64,000 bases of DNA. Source: Helicoverpa zea. Its lineage: Eukaryota > Arthropoda > Insecta > Lepidoptera > Noctuidae. Below the pieces are notes generated by a model. That model ran no database searches. It saw nothing but the letters and a program-made list of their open reading frames with translations, and had not been told where the DNA came from. Position 1 is the first letter of the stretch. Every line of letters starts with the position of its first letter. The translations under genes and the position numbers were made by a program. Below are positions 13,801 to 25,800 of this stretch, one piece after another. Location of the stretch: the NCBI RefSeq assembly GCF_022581195.2, contig NC_061455.1, positions 1,484,120 to 1,548,119 on the forward strand. Reading direction: 5' to 3'.

Positions 13801-16800
13801 AACCTCGAAATAGTTATTTACATTATAAACTATGCTAGAATCTAGAGAACTACGTAATAACTTACATCAAAGTGATCTTCACAAAAATAAAGTTGTACCC
13901 TGGGCAATATTGCTTTTGAATCTCGCCTTGCAAGTTTAAGCCACTTGTTTCGTATTTTTTTATTGTGAGGAACGTACACAAATAACTTATCAGGAGTTGT
14001 TTTGGATGTGTTCTTACTTGGTCCCCCAGTGACCCCACAACACCTATTTTCGATTATATTCGAATTCATATTTAATAACACAAAAAACTTAATTATTGCA
14101 CGAGCGTTGTTTACTTGCGTCTTGTAATTTCAGTCGTGACGTCACAAGTGACGACATGACACTGACAAGCGTTTTCGCGCCGGATTCAAAGTGGACAGAG
14201 AAAAATGCAATTATTTGATAAAAAATCTTCGCATTTTCTTAAAATTAATAATTTTTTATATAAAATAGACGTACACCTACATCATACAAAGGAATTTAAA
14301 AATTTGTCATTATGCCTATTGTCGACTATGAATTTTCTCATTCAATTTTCAAATGAGTAGCAGTAGTTTCAGTAGAATCCGACGTTTATATTGATGAACT
14401 AGGGCTTACTAGGGTCTTAATCTTAAGGATATTAGTTTATTTTCTAGACCTTACTTCACGAAGGAAGCCCATAAGAAATAGCTGTCAGTACAAATAGTTA
14501 ATTGTATGTCAGACGCACCCTGATCAATCAACCCTTTTACCGTCTTCATTTGTTTAGACTGTTCTTTATTTCGTAGATTTTCCTATGTAGGTTAGTATTA
14601 GTATATCGGTGAGTATATAGGGAACTACATAAGGGAGTAGGTTACGTATAGTAAATAAATACATCTAGACACACGGCAGTGTGTCCGCCAAGTTCGAGCA
14701 AAAAAGCGACACACCGGCCGTGGGTTATATTACACGAACCATTTCGGGCCAAATTCGACCCCCCTGTAACTCAAAATCTATTTTATTTACGCATATCAAA
14801 TTTCTAGTATCTGTTGAGACCCCCTCACTTATCTAAAATACAAAATTTCATTAATATACCTATTGTAGGTCTTGAGATATTGACGTCAGAAAATCGCTAT
14901 TTTTACTATACACTTATTCACTTATTCACTGACTCACTCATCAAAAACCTAGACCACTTCCAATGGTCGTATTGACTTGAAATTTGGCATGGAGGTAGGT
15001 CTTTATGTCAAGTTAAAGGGAAAAATCTGAAAATGGCCAAGTGTGAGTCGGTTTCAAAATAATGAAGGTGTTTTATACCCGGTGTAAATTTATTCCCCTA
15101 AGGAACTAAAACGAACTAAATTTATCTATATTTATATAATATATCTTCGAATGGTACAAAGGTTTGTATTTAGTCAAAGTAAAGTAAAAATCTGAAAACG
15201 GCCAAGTGTGAATTACTTTCGAAAATAACGAATGTGTAACTTTGATCCACGAACATAATATATGATAACATGTCATGTCAGTCAGTTGGTAAATCTAGTC
15301 CATTTAGTTAATCTAGTTCATTTCTTTGTAAGAAACATAGTGCATATTAAAAAATCTAAAAAATAGTATAAATGAGACATTTCTTTAACTAACTTCATCA
15401 TAAGAAAAAAATAAAATAAACAACCTTACAAAAAAAAAATGAAATCCCACCCAAAACAAAAATGTGAAAGACTGCCAAGTTCGATAATATGGGAATGCTT
15501 CGCCTATAAAAGAAGTGAGATCTGAATAAGTACCAAGTTCCATACACATACCTCAGTTAAAAATAGTTACTTTTTAATGATGATTACTTGGCAAGTTTTA
15601 ATAGAAAATTAAATACTTGATTCATTGCGTTTAGTAGGTTTATAACAAGGTGTATGAAAACTTGCCAAGTAACATCATTAAAAAAGTAACTATTTTTAAC
15701 TGAGGTATGTGTATGGAACTTGGTACTTATTCAGATCTCACTTCTTTTATAGGCGAAGCATTCCCATATTATCGAACTTGGCAGTCTTTCACATTTTTGT
15801 TTTGGGTGGGATTATAGTTACAAGCACTGCCTCGTTGGTCTAGTGGTCGCAAGCGCGGCTCCTGTGCTCGGGTTCGATTCCCGGGTCGGGCCGAAATCGC
15901 TTTGTGGGTTTTCTTAAACTTTCACAAAGCAGCCCGTAGTCTGGAAGTTGGTGATTTATTCACCCATGCATCGGAGAGCACGTAAATGTCGGTCCTGCGC
16001 CTGATCTCTTTCCGGTCGTGTCGGATTGCCGTCCCATAGGGTTATGAGAGTGAAGGAATAGGGAGTGCACCTGTGTCTGCGCAGCTGGCTGATCTCCTTA
16101 AGTGAGAACAGCCACCGTGGCCGAAATCGGTCGTGGACGCCATTATTATTGTTATGTCACAAGTATTTAATTTACAACAAAATTGTAGACAGTAACAAGA
16201 TAAAGCAGTTTTAAAATAACACAATGTGCACAGCCTAGGACTTCTAAACCAATTTGGAAAATTCTGTCACTGTTGGGAAGCTATACTATCCCTGTGTAAC
16301 ATGGGCCATATCTTATCCGGGTATGGGAAGTCGTTCCCACGGGACGCGAGTGAAACCGGGTAAAAGCGAAATACTGATTCATTACGAAATAACTATAAAC
16401 CCTTACAAACTTGAAGGGAGGTAGGTACTTTATGGAGCGAAGACATGCGTTAAGGAGGGATTTACGAATATCTACTCCTGCGGGGTTTGAACGGAGGTTG
16501 GTTGGTTCAGTAGTTCACATGGAAGATATGTTTTTGAAATGAGGGATTTAAAGTTAGGCAGTTAGCCTGTTTACGATAAAAAAAATTGTACGAGTACGAA
16601 GTCGCGGGCGACCGTATGTTTCCAACGAGTTTGTAAGATGAGTACATAAAAGAGTACATAGGAGAGTACATAAGAGAGTACATAAGAGAGCACATAAGAG
16701 AGTACATAAGAGAGTACATAAGAGAGTACATAAGAGAGTACATAAGAGAGTACATAAGAGAGTACATAAGAGAGTAAATAAGAGAGTACATAAGGGAGTA

Positions 16801-19800
16801 CATAAGAGAGTACATTAGAGAGTAGATAGGAGAGTACATAAGAGAGTACATAAGATAGTACATAGGAGAGTACATAAGAGAGTACATAAGAGAGCACATA
16901 AGAGAGTACATAAGAGAGTACATAAGAGAGTACATAAGAGAGTACATAAGAGAGTACATAAGAGAGTACATAAGAGAGTAAATAAGAGAGTACATAAGGG
17001 AGTACATAAGAGAGTACATTAGAGAGTAGATAGGAGAGTACATAAGAGAGTACATAAGATAGTACATAAGAGAGTACATAAGAGAGTACATAAGAGAGTA
17101 CATAAGAGAGTACATAAGAGAGTACATAAGGGAGTACATAAGAGAGTACATTAGAGAGTAGATAGGAGAGTACATAAGAGAGTATATAAGAGAGTACATA
17201 GGAGCGTACATAAGAGAGTAGATAAGGAAGTACATAAGAGAGTACATAGGAGAGTATATAAGAGAGTACATAGGAGAGTATATAAGAGAGTACATAAGAG
17301 AGTATATAAGAGAGTACATAGGAGAGTACATAGTAGAGTACATAAGAGGGTACATAAGAGAGTACATAGGAGAGTATATAAGAGAGTACATAGGAGAGTA
17401 CATAAGAGAGTACATAAGAGAGTATATAAGAGAGTACATAGGAGAGTACATAGTAGAGTACATAAGAGAGTACATAAGTGAGTACATAGGAGCGTACATA
17501 AGAGAGTACATAGGAGAGTACATAAGAGAGTACATAAGATAGTACATAGGAGAGTACATAAGAGAGTACATAAGAGAGTACATAGGAGAGTACATAAGAG
17601 AGTATATAAGAGAGAACATAAGAGTAGATAAGAGAGTACATAAGAGAGTACATAGGAGAGTACATAGTAGAGTACATAGGAGAGTACATAAGAGAGTATA
17701 TAAGAGAGAACATAAGAGTAGATAAGAGAGTACATAAGAGAGTACATAGGAGAGTACATAGTAGAGTACATAGGAGAGTACATAAGAGAGTATATAAGAG
17801 AGAACATAAGAGTAGATAAGAGAGTACATAAGAGAGTACATGGGAGAGTACATAAGAGAGTACATAAGAGAGTACATAGGAGAGAACATAGTAGAGTACA
17901 TAAGAGAGTACATAAGAGAGTACATAGGAGCGTACATAAGAGAGTAGATAAGGAAGTACATAAGAGAGTACATAGGAGAGTATATAAGAGAGTACATAGG
18001 AGAGTACATAAGAGAGTATATAAGAGAATACATAGGAAAGTACATAAGAGAGTACATAAGAGAGTATATAAGAGAGTACATAGGAGCGTACATAAGAGAG
18101 TAGATAAGGAAGTACATGAGAGAGTACATAGGAGAGTACATAAGAGAGTACATAAGAGAGTACATAGGAGAGTACATAAGAGAGTACATAAGAGAGTACA
18201 TAAGAGAGTACATAGGAGAGTACATAAGAGAGTACATAAGAGAGTACATAGGAGAGTACATAAGAGAGTATATAAGAGAATACATAGGAAAGTACATAAG
18301 AGAGTACATAAGAGAGTATATAAGAGAGTACATAGGAGCGTACATAAGAGAGTAGATAAGGAAGTACATGAGAGAGTACATAGGAGAGTACATAAGAGAG
18401 TACATAAGAGAGTACATAGGAGAGTACATAAGAGAGTACATAAGAGAGTACATAGGAGAGTACATAAGAGAGTATATAAGAGAATACATAGGAAAGTACA
18501 TAAGAGAGTACATAAGAGAGTATATAAGAGAGTACATAGGAGCGTACATAAGAGAGTAGATAAGGAAGTACATAAGAGAGTACATAGGAGAGTATATAAG
18601 AGAGTACATAGGAGAGTACATAACAGAGTTCATAAGCGAGTACATAAGAGAGTACATAGGAGCGTACATAAGAGAGTACATAAGAGAGTACATAGGAGAG
18701 TACATAGGAGAGTAGATAAGGAAGTACATGAGAGTACATAGGAGAGTATATAAGAGAGTACATAGGAGAGTACATAAGAGAGTACATAAGAGAGTACATA
18801 GGAGAGTACATAAGAGAGTACATAAGAGTAGATAAGAGAGTACATAAGAGAGTACATAGGAGAGTACATAGTAGAGTACATAAGAGTAGATAAGAGAGTA
18901 CATAAGAGAGTACATAGGAGCGTACATAAGAGAGTAGATAAGGAAGTACATGAGAGAGTACATAACAGAGTTCATAAGCGAGTACATAAGAGAGTACATA
19001 GGAGCGTACATAAGAGAGTAGATAAGGAAGTACATGAGAGAGTACATAGGAGAGTACATAAGAGAGTACATAGGAGCGTACATAAGAGAGTAGATAAGGA
19101 AGTACATGAGAGAGTACATAGGAGAGTACATAAGAGAGTACATAAGAGAGTATATAAGAGAATACATAGGAGAGTACATAAGACAGTACATAACAGAGTA
19201 CATAACAGAGTTCATAAGCGAGTACATAAGAGAGTACATAGGAGCGTACATAAGAGAGTAGATAAGGAAGTACATGAGAGAGTACATAGGAGAGTACATA
19301 AGAGAGTACATAAGAGAGTACATAGGAGAGTACATAGGAGAGTACATAAGAGAGTACATAAGGGAGTATATAAGAGAGTACATAAGAGAGTACATAGGAG
19401 AGTACATAGGAGAGTACATAAGAGAGTACATAAGAGAGTACATAGGAGAGTATATAAGAGAGTACAAAAGGGAGTATATAAGAGAGTATATAGGAGAGTA
19501 CATAAGAGAGTATATAAGAGAATACATAAGAGAGTATTTAAGAGAGTACATAGGAGAGTCCATAAGAGAGTATATAAGAGAATACATAGGAAAGTACATA
19601 AGAGAGTACATAGGAGAGTACATAGGAGAGTACATAAGAGAGTACATAGGAGAGTACATAGGAGAGTACATAAGAGAGTATATAGGAGAGTACATAATAG
19701 AGTATGCTAAACTATTACTGCTCCGCTCCTATTAGTCATAGCGTGATGACATATAGCCTATAGCCTTCCTCGATAAACGGGCTATCTAACACTCAGACTT

Positions 19801-22800
19801 TTTCAAATCAGACCAGTTGTTCCCGAGATAAGCGCGTTCAAGCAAACAAACAAATTCTTTATTATTAGTATAGATATATACATTTTCTGTATGTTTGTTT
19901 GCACCCCAAAAGGCTCCGAAACGGCTAATAAATTATATTTTTGTAATACTGAATACAGAAATCCCTCTTAAAGTTAAAAAACCCTCAATCTGAAATTTAA
20001 AATTTCGCAGATATATGCAAAGAACTCTCAAATTGTCATCCCAGCCCAAAACTCTGTTATAGCCTCAAGCGATGCCGAATTTCATGTACATTATTCGATT
20101 CAGTTTCTGCTTTCCAAATGAATGAATATTAAACAGTCAACCAGTTTAATTTGCGGTTACACAATGACTTTCCGTTCTTATTCATAAAAAAATCAACAAG
20201 AACATTATTGACGATGGAAAGGAAAAATTTTAATTGGAACTTTTAACTTTCAGAAACATAATAATGAGAGAAAACAAAGAAGAAGAATAGATTATCAAGT
20301 TATTAACTTCCATTGACTTTTTCTAATCGCTACCACAATCCAGACAGATAGTTTTTTGCAGGCGCCGTGAATGGCAAACACCATGTTTTTCCACTAACAA
20401 TAGATCTACAAACACTTATTTTAACTGAAAAGTAAATCGCAACTCTCATCTAATATACACTCTTTTTTTTGAAATTATTTTGAATTCATTTCTTAGATTC
20501 TGACCAAATATAGATACACCGTCAGTTGCACAATGCTCCATTAAAGTTAATGCTTCTTTTTTGTTGCCGACTCTTTCTTTGTCACCCAGATAAAAAGTGT
20601 GAGCAATAGACTTAATGAAGCTTCAATTTTAATGGAGCTTTGTGCAACTGACGGTAAGTATTTGAGAACGCTGTGACGTAAATACCCACAAAAAAGACCC
20701 CATTTTTAATACTACATATTTTACCTCTACAATAACAATACATTTTCTCCTCAATACTTACCAACCCAGAGAAAGAAGCGCCATCGCCCACAATGCCTCG
20801 GTGCGCAGTCACAGTGACCAGTCCTTCTAAAGCCCTGGCAAGTTGAGGCCTGGCACATGGAGGAGCACCACGGATCCTCGGCGGCATACCGGAGACCAGC
20901 CACGCGTATTCCGCGCCAAACATGCCCAGTCTGAAGGCCTGCGATCTCAGAAACATTGTGCACTTACTACTTTAGCTTTGGGAGGGTTTTAAGAGCATTC
21001 TTACGTTAGCAAAGTCGTGCAACGTGCAACATATTCCGAGCGGGAAAATATTTGCCGCGTGGTTCCAGGCGCCATCTTTGAACCGGGTTGTCTATTGTTT
21101 TGAGCGTATACACGCAACAACCCAAGCATATAGGCAGGACCTGAGCGATACCACGGTAAAAGTCGAGCGCAAATTCCGCTAGTATGAAAACGCTCGTATG
21201 TAACCTACAGTGTATGTATACTAACCTACAGAGTAAGTTCAGTCAAATTAGCTTGAAATTACGTTCCACTAAAGTATGACTGACACGAATGCTGCACACG
21301 AAATCACACAGGTCATTTCATGTTTATTGCAATTCATTTAGTCTGTAGAAGAAATATTTAGACGTATTTTTTCATAGGGTACATTTCCATGATACAATAT
21401 TATTTGGTTCTTTAATTTGAACTTCACTTGAAGCCGACTCACCTCACAGAATATTTTGGGTATCATCTCTTGTGAGAAGCTGCCGATGATGATGCGGGTA
21501 TCCAGCTCCTAGAACAGACGGAAACAGTTAACTAAAGTTCATTGGTTCATTGGTGTAAATGTGTATTGGGTTGCCTAGCTAGGTAACTGGGTTGAGGAGG
21601 TCAAATACGCTGTCGCTCCTTGTAAAACACTGGTACTCAGCTGCATCTGATTAGACTGGAAGTCGACACCAACATAATTGGGAAATGGCGCGGGAGATGA
21701 TGATGATGGTTCACTGTTAGAAGATTTGTGAGAGCTGTCTGCTCAAAAGTGCGGTACTATAGCCTATTTTAACGCTTAGATAAAAACGTTAGTAAATAGT
21801 TTGTCATTATTTAGGAAGAAAAGATATAGGTAACCTATTACATATTATCGAAGATCTGTAAAATTAATCGACACAAAACAGTAACTAGAATTTTAAATTT
21901 TAATTTTTCGAATCCCGAAATACCGAAAATCGTCCAAAAATACAAGTCACAGTTTCCAGTCATATGCAGCACTTAATTAGTCAGTTTTGTCCCAGTTCTC
22001 GAACATAACCGTCGAATCTGTGATATCCATGGAGAACAAAATGACTAGCGGAGGTGCCATAACCGAAAATCTCCTAAGAAAGTAGCGCCCCAAAATGCGA
22101 TTGTGCGGGGGACGAGGAACGTTACAGCCTCGCCCTTATACGCCTTTTTTGGACCCGATCATTAAAAAAAATCGTTGATAGATGTCTCAAAGAACCCGAA
22201 CGCCTCGTTAGTTCAGTCGTAACAGATCGTTTTGGTCATGCCTATCATACGTGTTTGACCTAGAAGAAGGTGCCTGACCTATCTGCATTATGGCATCTCC
22301 ACTATCTTTTTCTTACTCCGTGGTGTTGTCACTACCGACCCAGACTGATTGATTCAAAGCCTCGAATGTTGTCCAAACAACCGATGTTTGACGACTGTAT
22401 TTCGGCTGAATTCGGACGTGAAGTTTTAGAGTACCCTGCACACAGTAGACTAAACAGTCGGCTGAGAGTTGACTCGATTTCCGTTTTTTTTTTCGGAGAG
22501 CACGTTAATGTCGGTCCTGCGCCTGATTTCTCTCCGGTTGTGTCGGATTGCTGTCCCATCGGGTTATGAGAGTGAAGGAATAGTAAGTGCACTTGTGTCG
22601 GCGCGAATTAATGCTCGTGCACTATAATATGTCCTGCGCAGCTGGCTGATCTCCTTATATAAGAACAGCAGCCGTGGCCAAAATCGGCCGTGAACGTATT
22701 ATAGTTCGGCCATTCAGAGAATGCGTTCCTGACACGTCGCGATTGAACTGACGACGTAACTTTGCAATGGCGTTGCAGTTACGATAAAAATATTTTTGCT

Positions 22801-25800
22801 GGTTGTTTACCGTTTTAACAATTGAGGAGCATTAAAACAACATTATTATATCAATAATCAATGAATGTAGTTACGTCGTCAGTTCAATCGCGACGTGTCA
22901 GGAACGCATTCTCTGAATGGCCGAACTATAGTTTTAAGAAAACCTTGATTCCAATCAAAGTTTACAGTCGCTCTGATATCGGCTAAATACCTAATCTTTG
23001 TAATGTAAGTACATACAACTTCATACTGATTTATGAGCCCAAACAAACTATCGGCCGACTAAAAGTTTATAGTGTGTGGGTTCTCTTAATCAAATATTAG
23101 GCTCAGAGGGCTGTATTCGAACTTGACTTGTGCGGTGATGTTTGATTGGTTGAATCAAGTTTTGTGACAGATTTATATAAACTGAATGCAGAATATATAT
23201 CTAGCAAAATTCTCCTATAGCAATTGACTAATAAGATTACACGCCTTATAGAAATCTAGTAGACGCATTAACTTAGGCCACTGATCCTGCTAAAGTATCT
23301 TCTAAGATGATTTGCACTACAAGTACTTTCGACCCTATAGTTTAGTTTTATAAATGTCAATAGGATTATTTTACACGACTCTTACTAGAGCAGTCAGTCA
23401 GGATCAGTCTTATAAATGCAAGTTATAAAAGTTATTAGCAAAGTGTGACTTTTGATCCGATAATCGCATTTAGTAAGATTGTTTTATCTTGTTAACGTCT
23501 TGTTTCATTCTTCTATAAGACATGCACTTCCTATAAATGCCACAGATAAAGCTGCTAGAGGTAAAGATATTATAGAACAATTTTATCTTAGTCGTGACCC
23601 TTAACGGATTTTTAGCAGCAAGCTAGCACAGCCTCTGATTTTTATAAGTAAGGAACCTTGAAACTTAAATATGGTGGCGTAGGTATGTCATGTAAGCGTC
23701 TTAACTTAGATTAAAAAGTCATATAAAGGTTCTGATAAATGCAATGTAATGGCACCCTATGTCGGACAGGTATTTATTAATTTATTACTGAACTAGCTTC
23801 TGCCCGCGACTTCGTACGCGGATCCTGTCCCTTATGCCAGCGACTACGGAGTCAGCAAAATCAAAGATCTGAATAGTCGCAATAGACGTGAACATAGGGA
23901 TAAAAGTAGTGATTCTAATTAGTCCGCATTTGTGTGTGGCAAAAATATTACGTAAAAAAACATTAAATAGATGACAAAGTCGTGGTGACTTAGTGGAATT
24001 CGTGGTGGTTTAGTGGGTAGAGAACCAATCTCTTAAGTATGAGCGTGCGTCTTTGATTCCAGGTCTGGCAAGTGCCTGCCAATGCAACTTTTCTAAGTTC
24101 GTATGTACTTTCTACGTATATTTTGGATACCAATGACCGTTATTTGGAGGGGATGTTAAACTGTAGTTTCCGACTGTCATTGAACATTCCATTCTTGGCA
24201 GTCTTTATGGGTAGTCAGAAGCCAGTAAGTCTTACCAAGGGGTGTTGGGTTGAGCGGTTAACCGGGTTGTGGGGGTCAGATAGGCAGTCGCTCCTTGTAA
24301 AACACTGGTACTCAGTTGCATCGTGACTGGAAGTCGACCCTAACATAATTGGGACAAAGGCTCTTGAGATAATAACGACAATAATAATGAGATATAGGCA
24401 CCGCAGGACATCTGAGGCTGATGACGGGGAGTAGCGACCCCGCGGGGCTATATATACTGAGTTCTCCAGGGAGTGTATACTGTCCCCCATCTCCGGCCGG
24501 TCGGAGTGAACCATGACGGGGGTAGGTCTCACGCCTTTGGCTTGGCTTGGCCGTCCAGAGTGGAGCCGTCGCTAGAGCAGGATTAGTAGCCTTGCTCGGA
24601 GGGTAGGTGCCTCATGGTAAGCACAGGGAGCGCGTAATCTGCGTTTAAAGTCCGCCGAGGTATCCTCACCCTTCAGCCGCTCATGTCCCTGTTGCCCTCT
24701 TGTTGCTGTTCAGTGACTGGTTCCCGGGGGCCCAGTAAGTGAGGTGGCGAGTCTCCACCTGCCGTTTTTACATGTACCTAATACATTGTCATCCAGTAAC
24801 ATCCCATCACAATAGCCCAAGTAGTTTTCCTCCATAGTTAGCAATAGTTTAGCACAGAACCGGGGATTGTCTTTTTTTTAACGACGTCCACCAGGGATTG
24901 TCCTTGGATTCATTTCTATAGTGTTTAAAGGGATAATCGTCGGTTTTGTGTCATCATTTCATTAAAGTTGTCTCAAAAGGACTTCAGCGTGTTGGCTTCG
25001 GCCCCACGTTTGCCTCCCAAAAATTCGGAACTCTGTAGTCCCGAGGTCTGGAAGAGACATACAAAATAATAATGAGATATAACGCAACAAAGTTAGAGAG
25101 CGGGGGCTCGTGACGCCACGTCTAGGTATGTAAAATTTGTACTAAGCAGTGACTTAATACGAAATTCAAGTGTTGTTGTATCTTCGTTATTATTTGTTTG
25201 TGTGAGAGAGAAAAGAAAAATGCGTCAATAGAGAGTGCTTATCAGATTGAACCACTTTTGCTAAAATGTCATATCTTCATATGCTTCATATAGTCTAGCA
25301 GGGCTCCTGGAGTTCCACATCAGGTGTTTTACATCTTCAATTTTTATAAGTCAACAGAGAGTGCTTATCAGATTGAACAACTTTTGCTAAAACGTCATAC
25401 CTCAAATTCAAATTTCAAATTCAAATCTTTATTTGCGTTCCATATGTAATACAGGTGGTATTTTTATAAAGTTTAAACAATATATTGGAAACAATATGGA
25501 CCCGGTAGGGCACAGCATAAAGAGGTAGGAGAGGTTTGCAGTACTTATTTATTACCTACCATACCTCTATCTGCTATAGTCTAGCTGGGCCCCTGGAGTT
25601 CCACATCAGATGTTTTAGATCTTCAATTTGTATAAGTCAATAGAAAGTGCTTATCAAATTGAACAACTTTTGCTAAAACGTCGTACCTGTATATGGTACA
25701 GAGAAGCTGGGCTCTTGGGGTTCCACATCAGGTGTTCCAGATCTTAAAATTTATTATCTCATCTGAAAATGCTCATCAAATGAAACAATTTTTGCCACCG

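Larger units (their letters stand above)
13301..14321. mobile_element. internally deleted two-gene DNA transposon (THAP + second ORF)
   Basis: Terminal inverted repeats caataggcatgatgaca (13301-13317) and tgtcattatgcctattg (14305-14321), 16 of 17 paired. Two first exons point inward: plus-strand MEPGFIK... (13629-13757) and minus-strand THAP (14066-13857). Each ends at a GTAAGT donor, and only about 100 bp separates the donors, so the bodies of both genes have been lost. The 83 bp of the right end recur as a solo end at 34060-34142. Kolobok-like membership is possible (THAP domain), but no TTAA duplication is evident. Confidence 0.65.

Noticed and set aside
15833..15905. Functional tRNA gene
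   Set aside because: A and B boxes are present but no cloverleaf closes. The sequence continues into a SINE body found again at 22.5 kb.
16507..19695. 1062-, 750- and 218-codon minus-strand frames and plus-strand REYIGEYI-type frames
   Set aside because: They are translations of a 12-bp tandem repeat in several frames at once. There is no independent coding evidence.
16634..19706. CRISPR-like array
   Set aside because: Units are 12 bp with no unique spacers, and the DNA is eukaryotic. It is a simple satellite.
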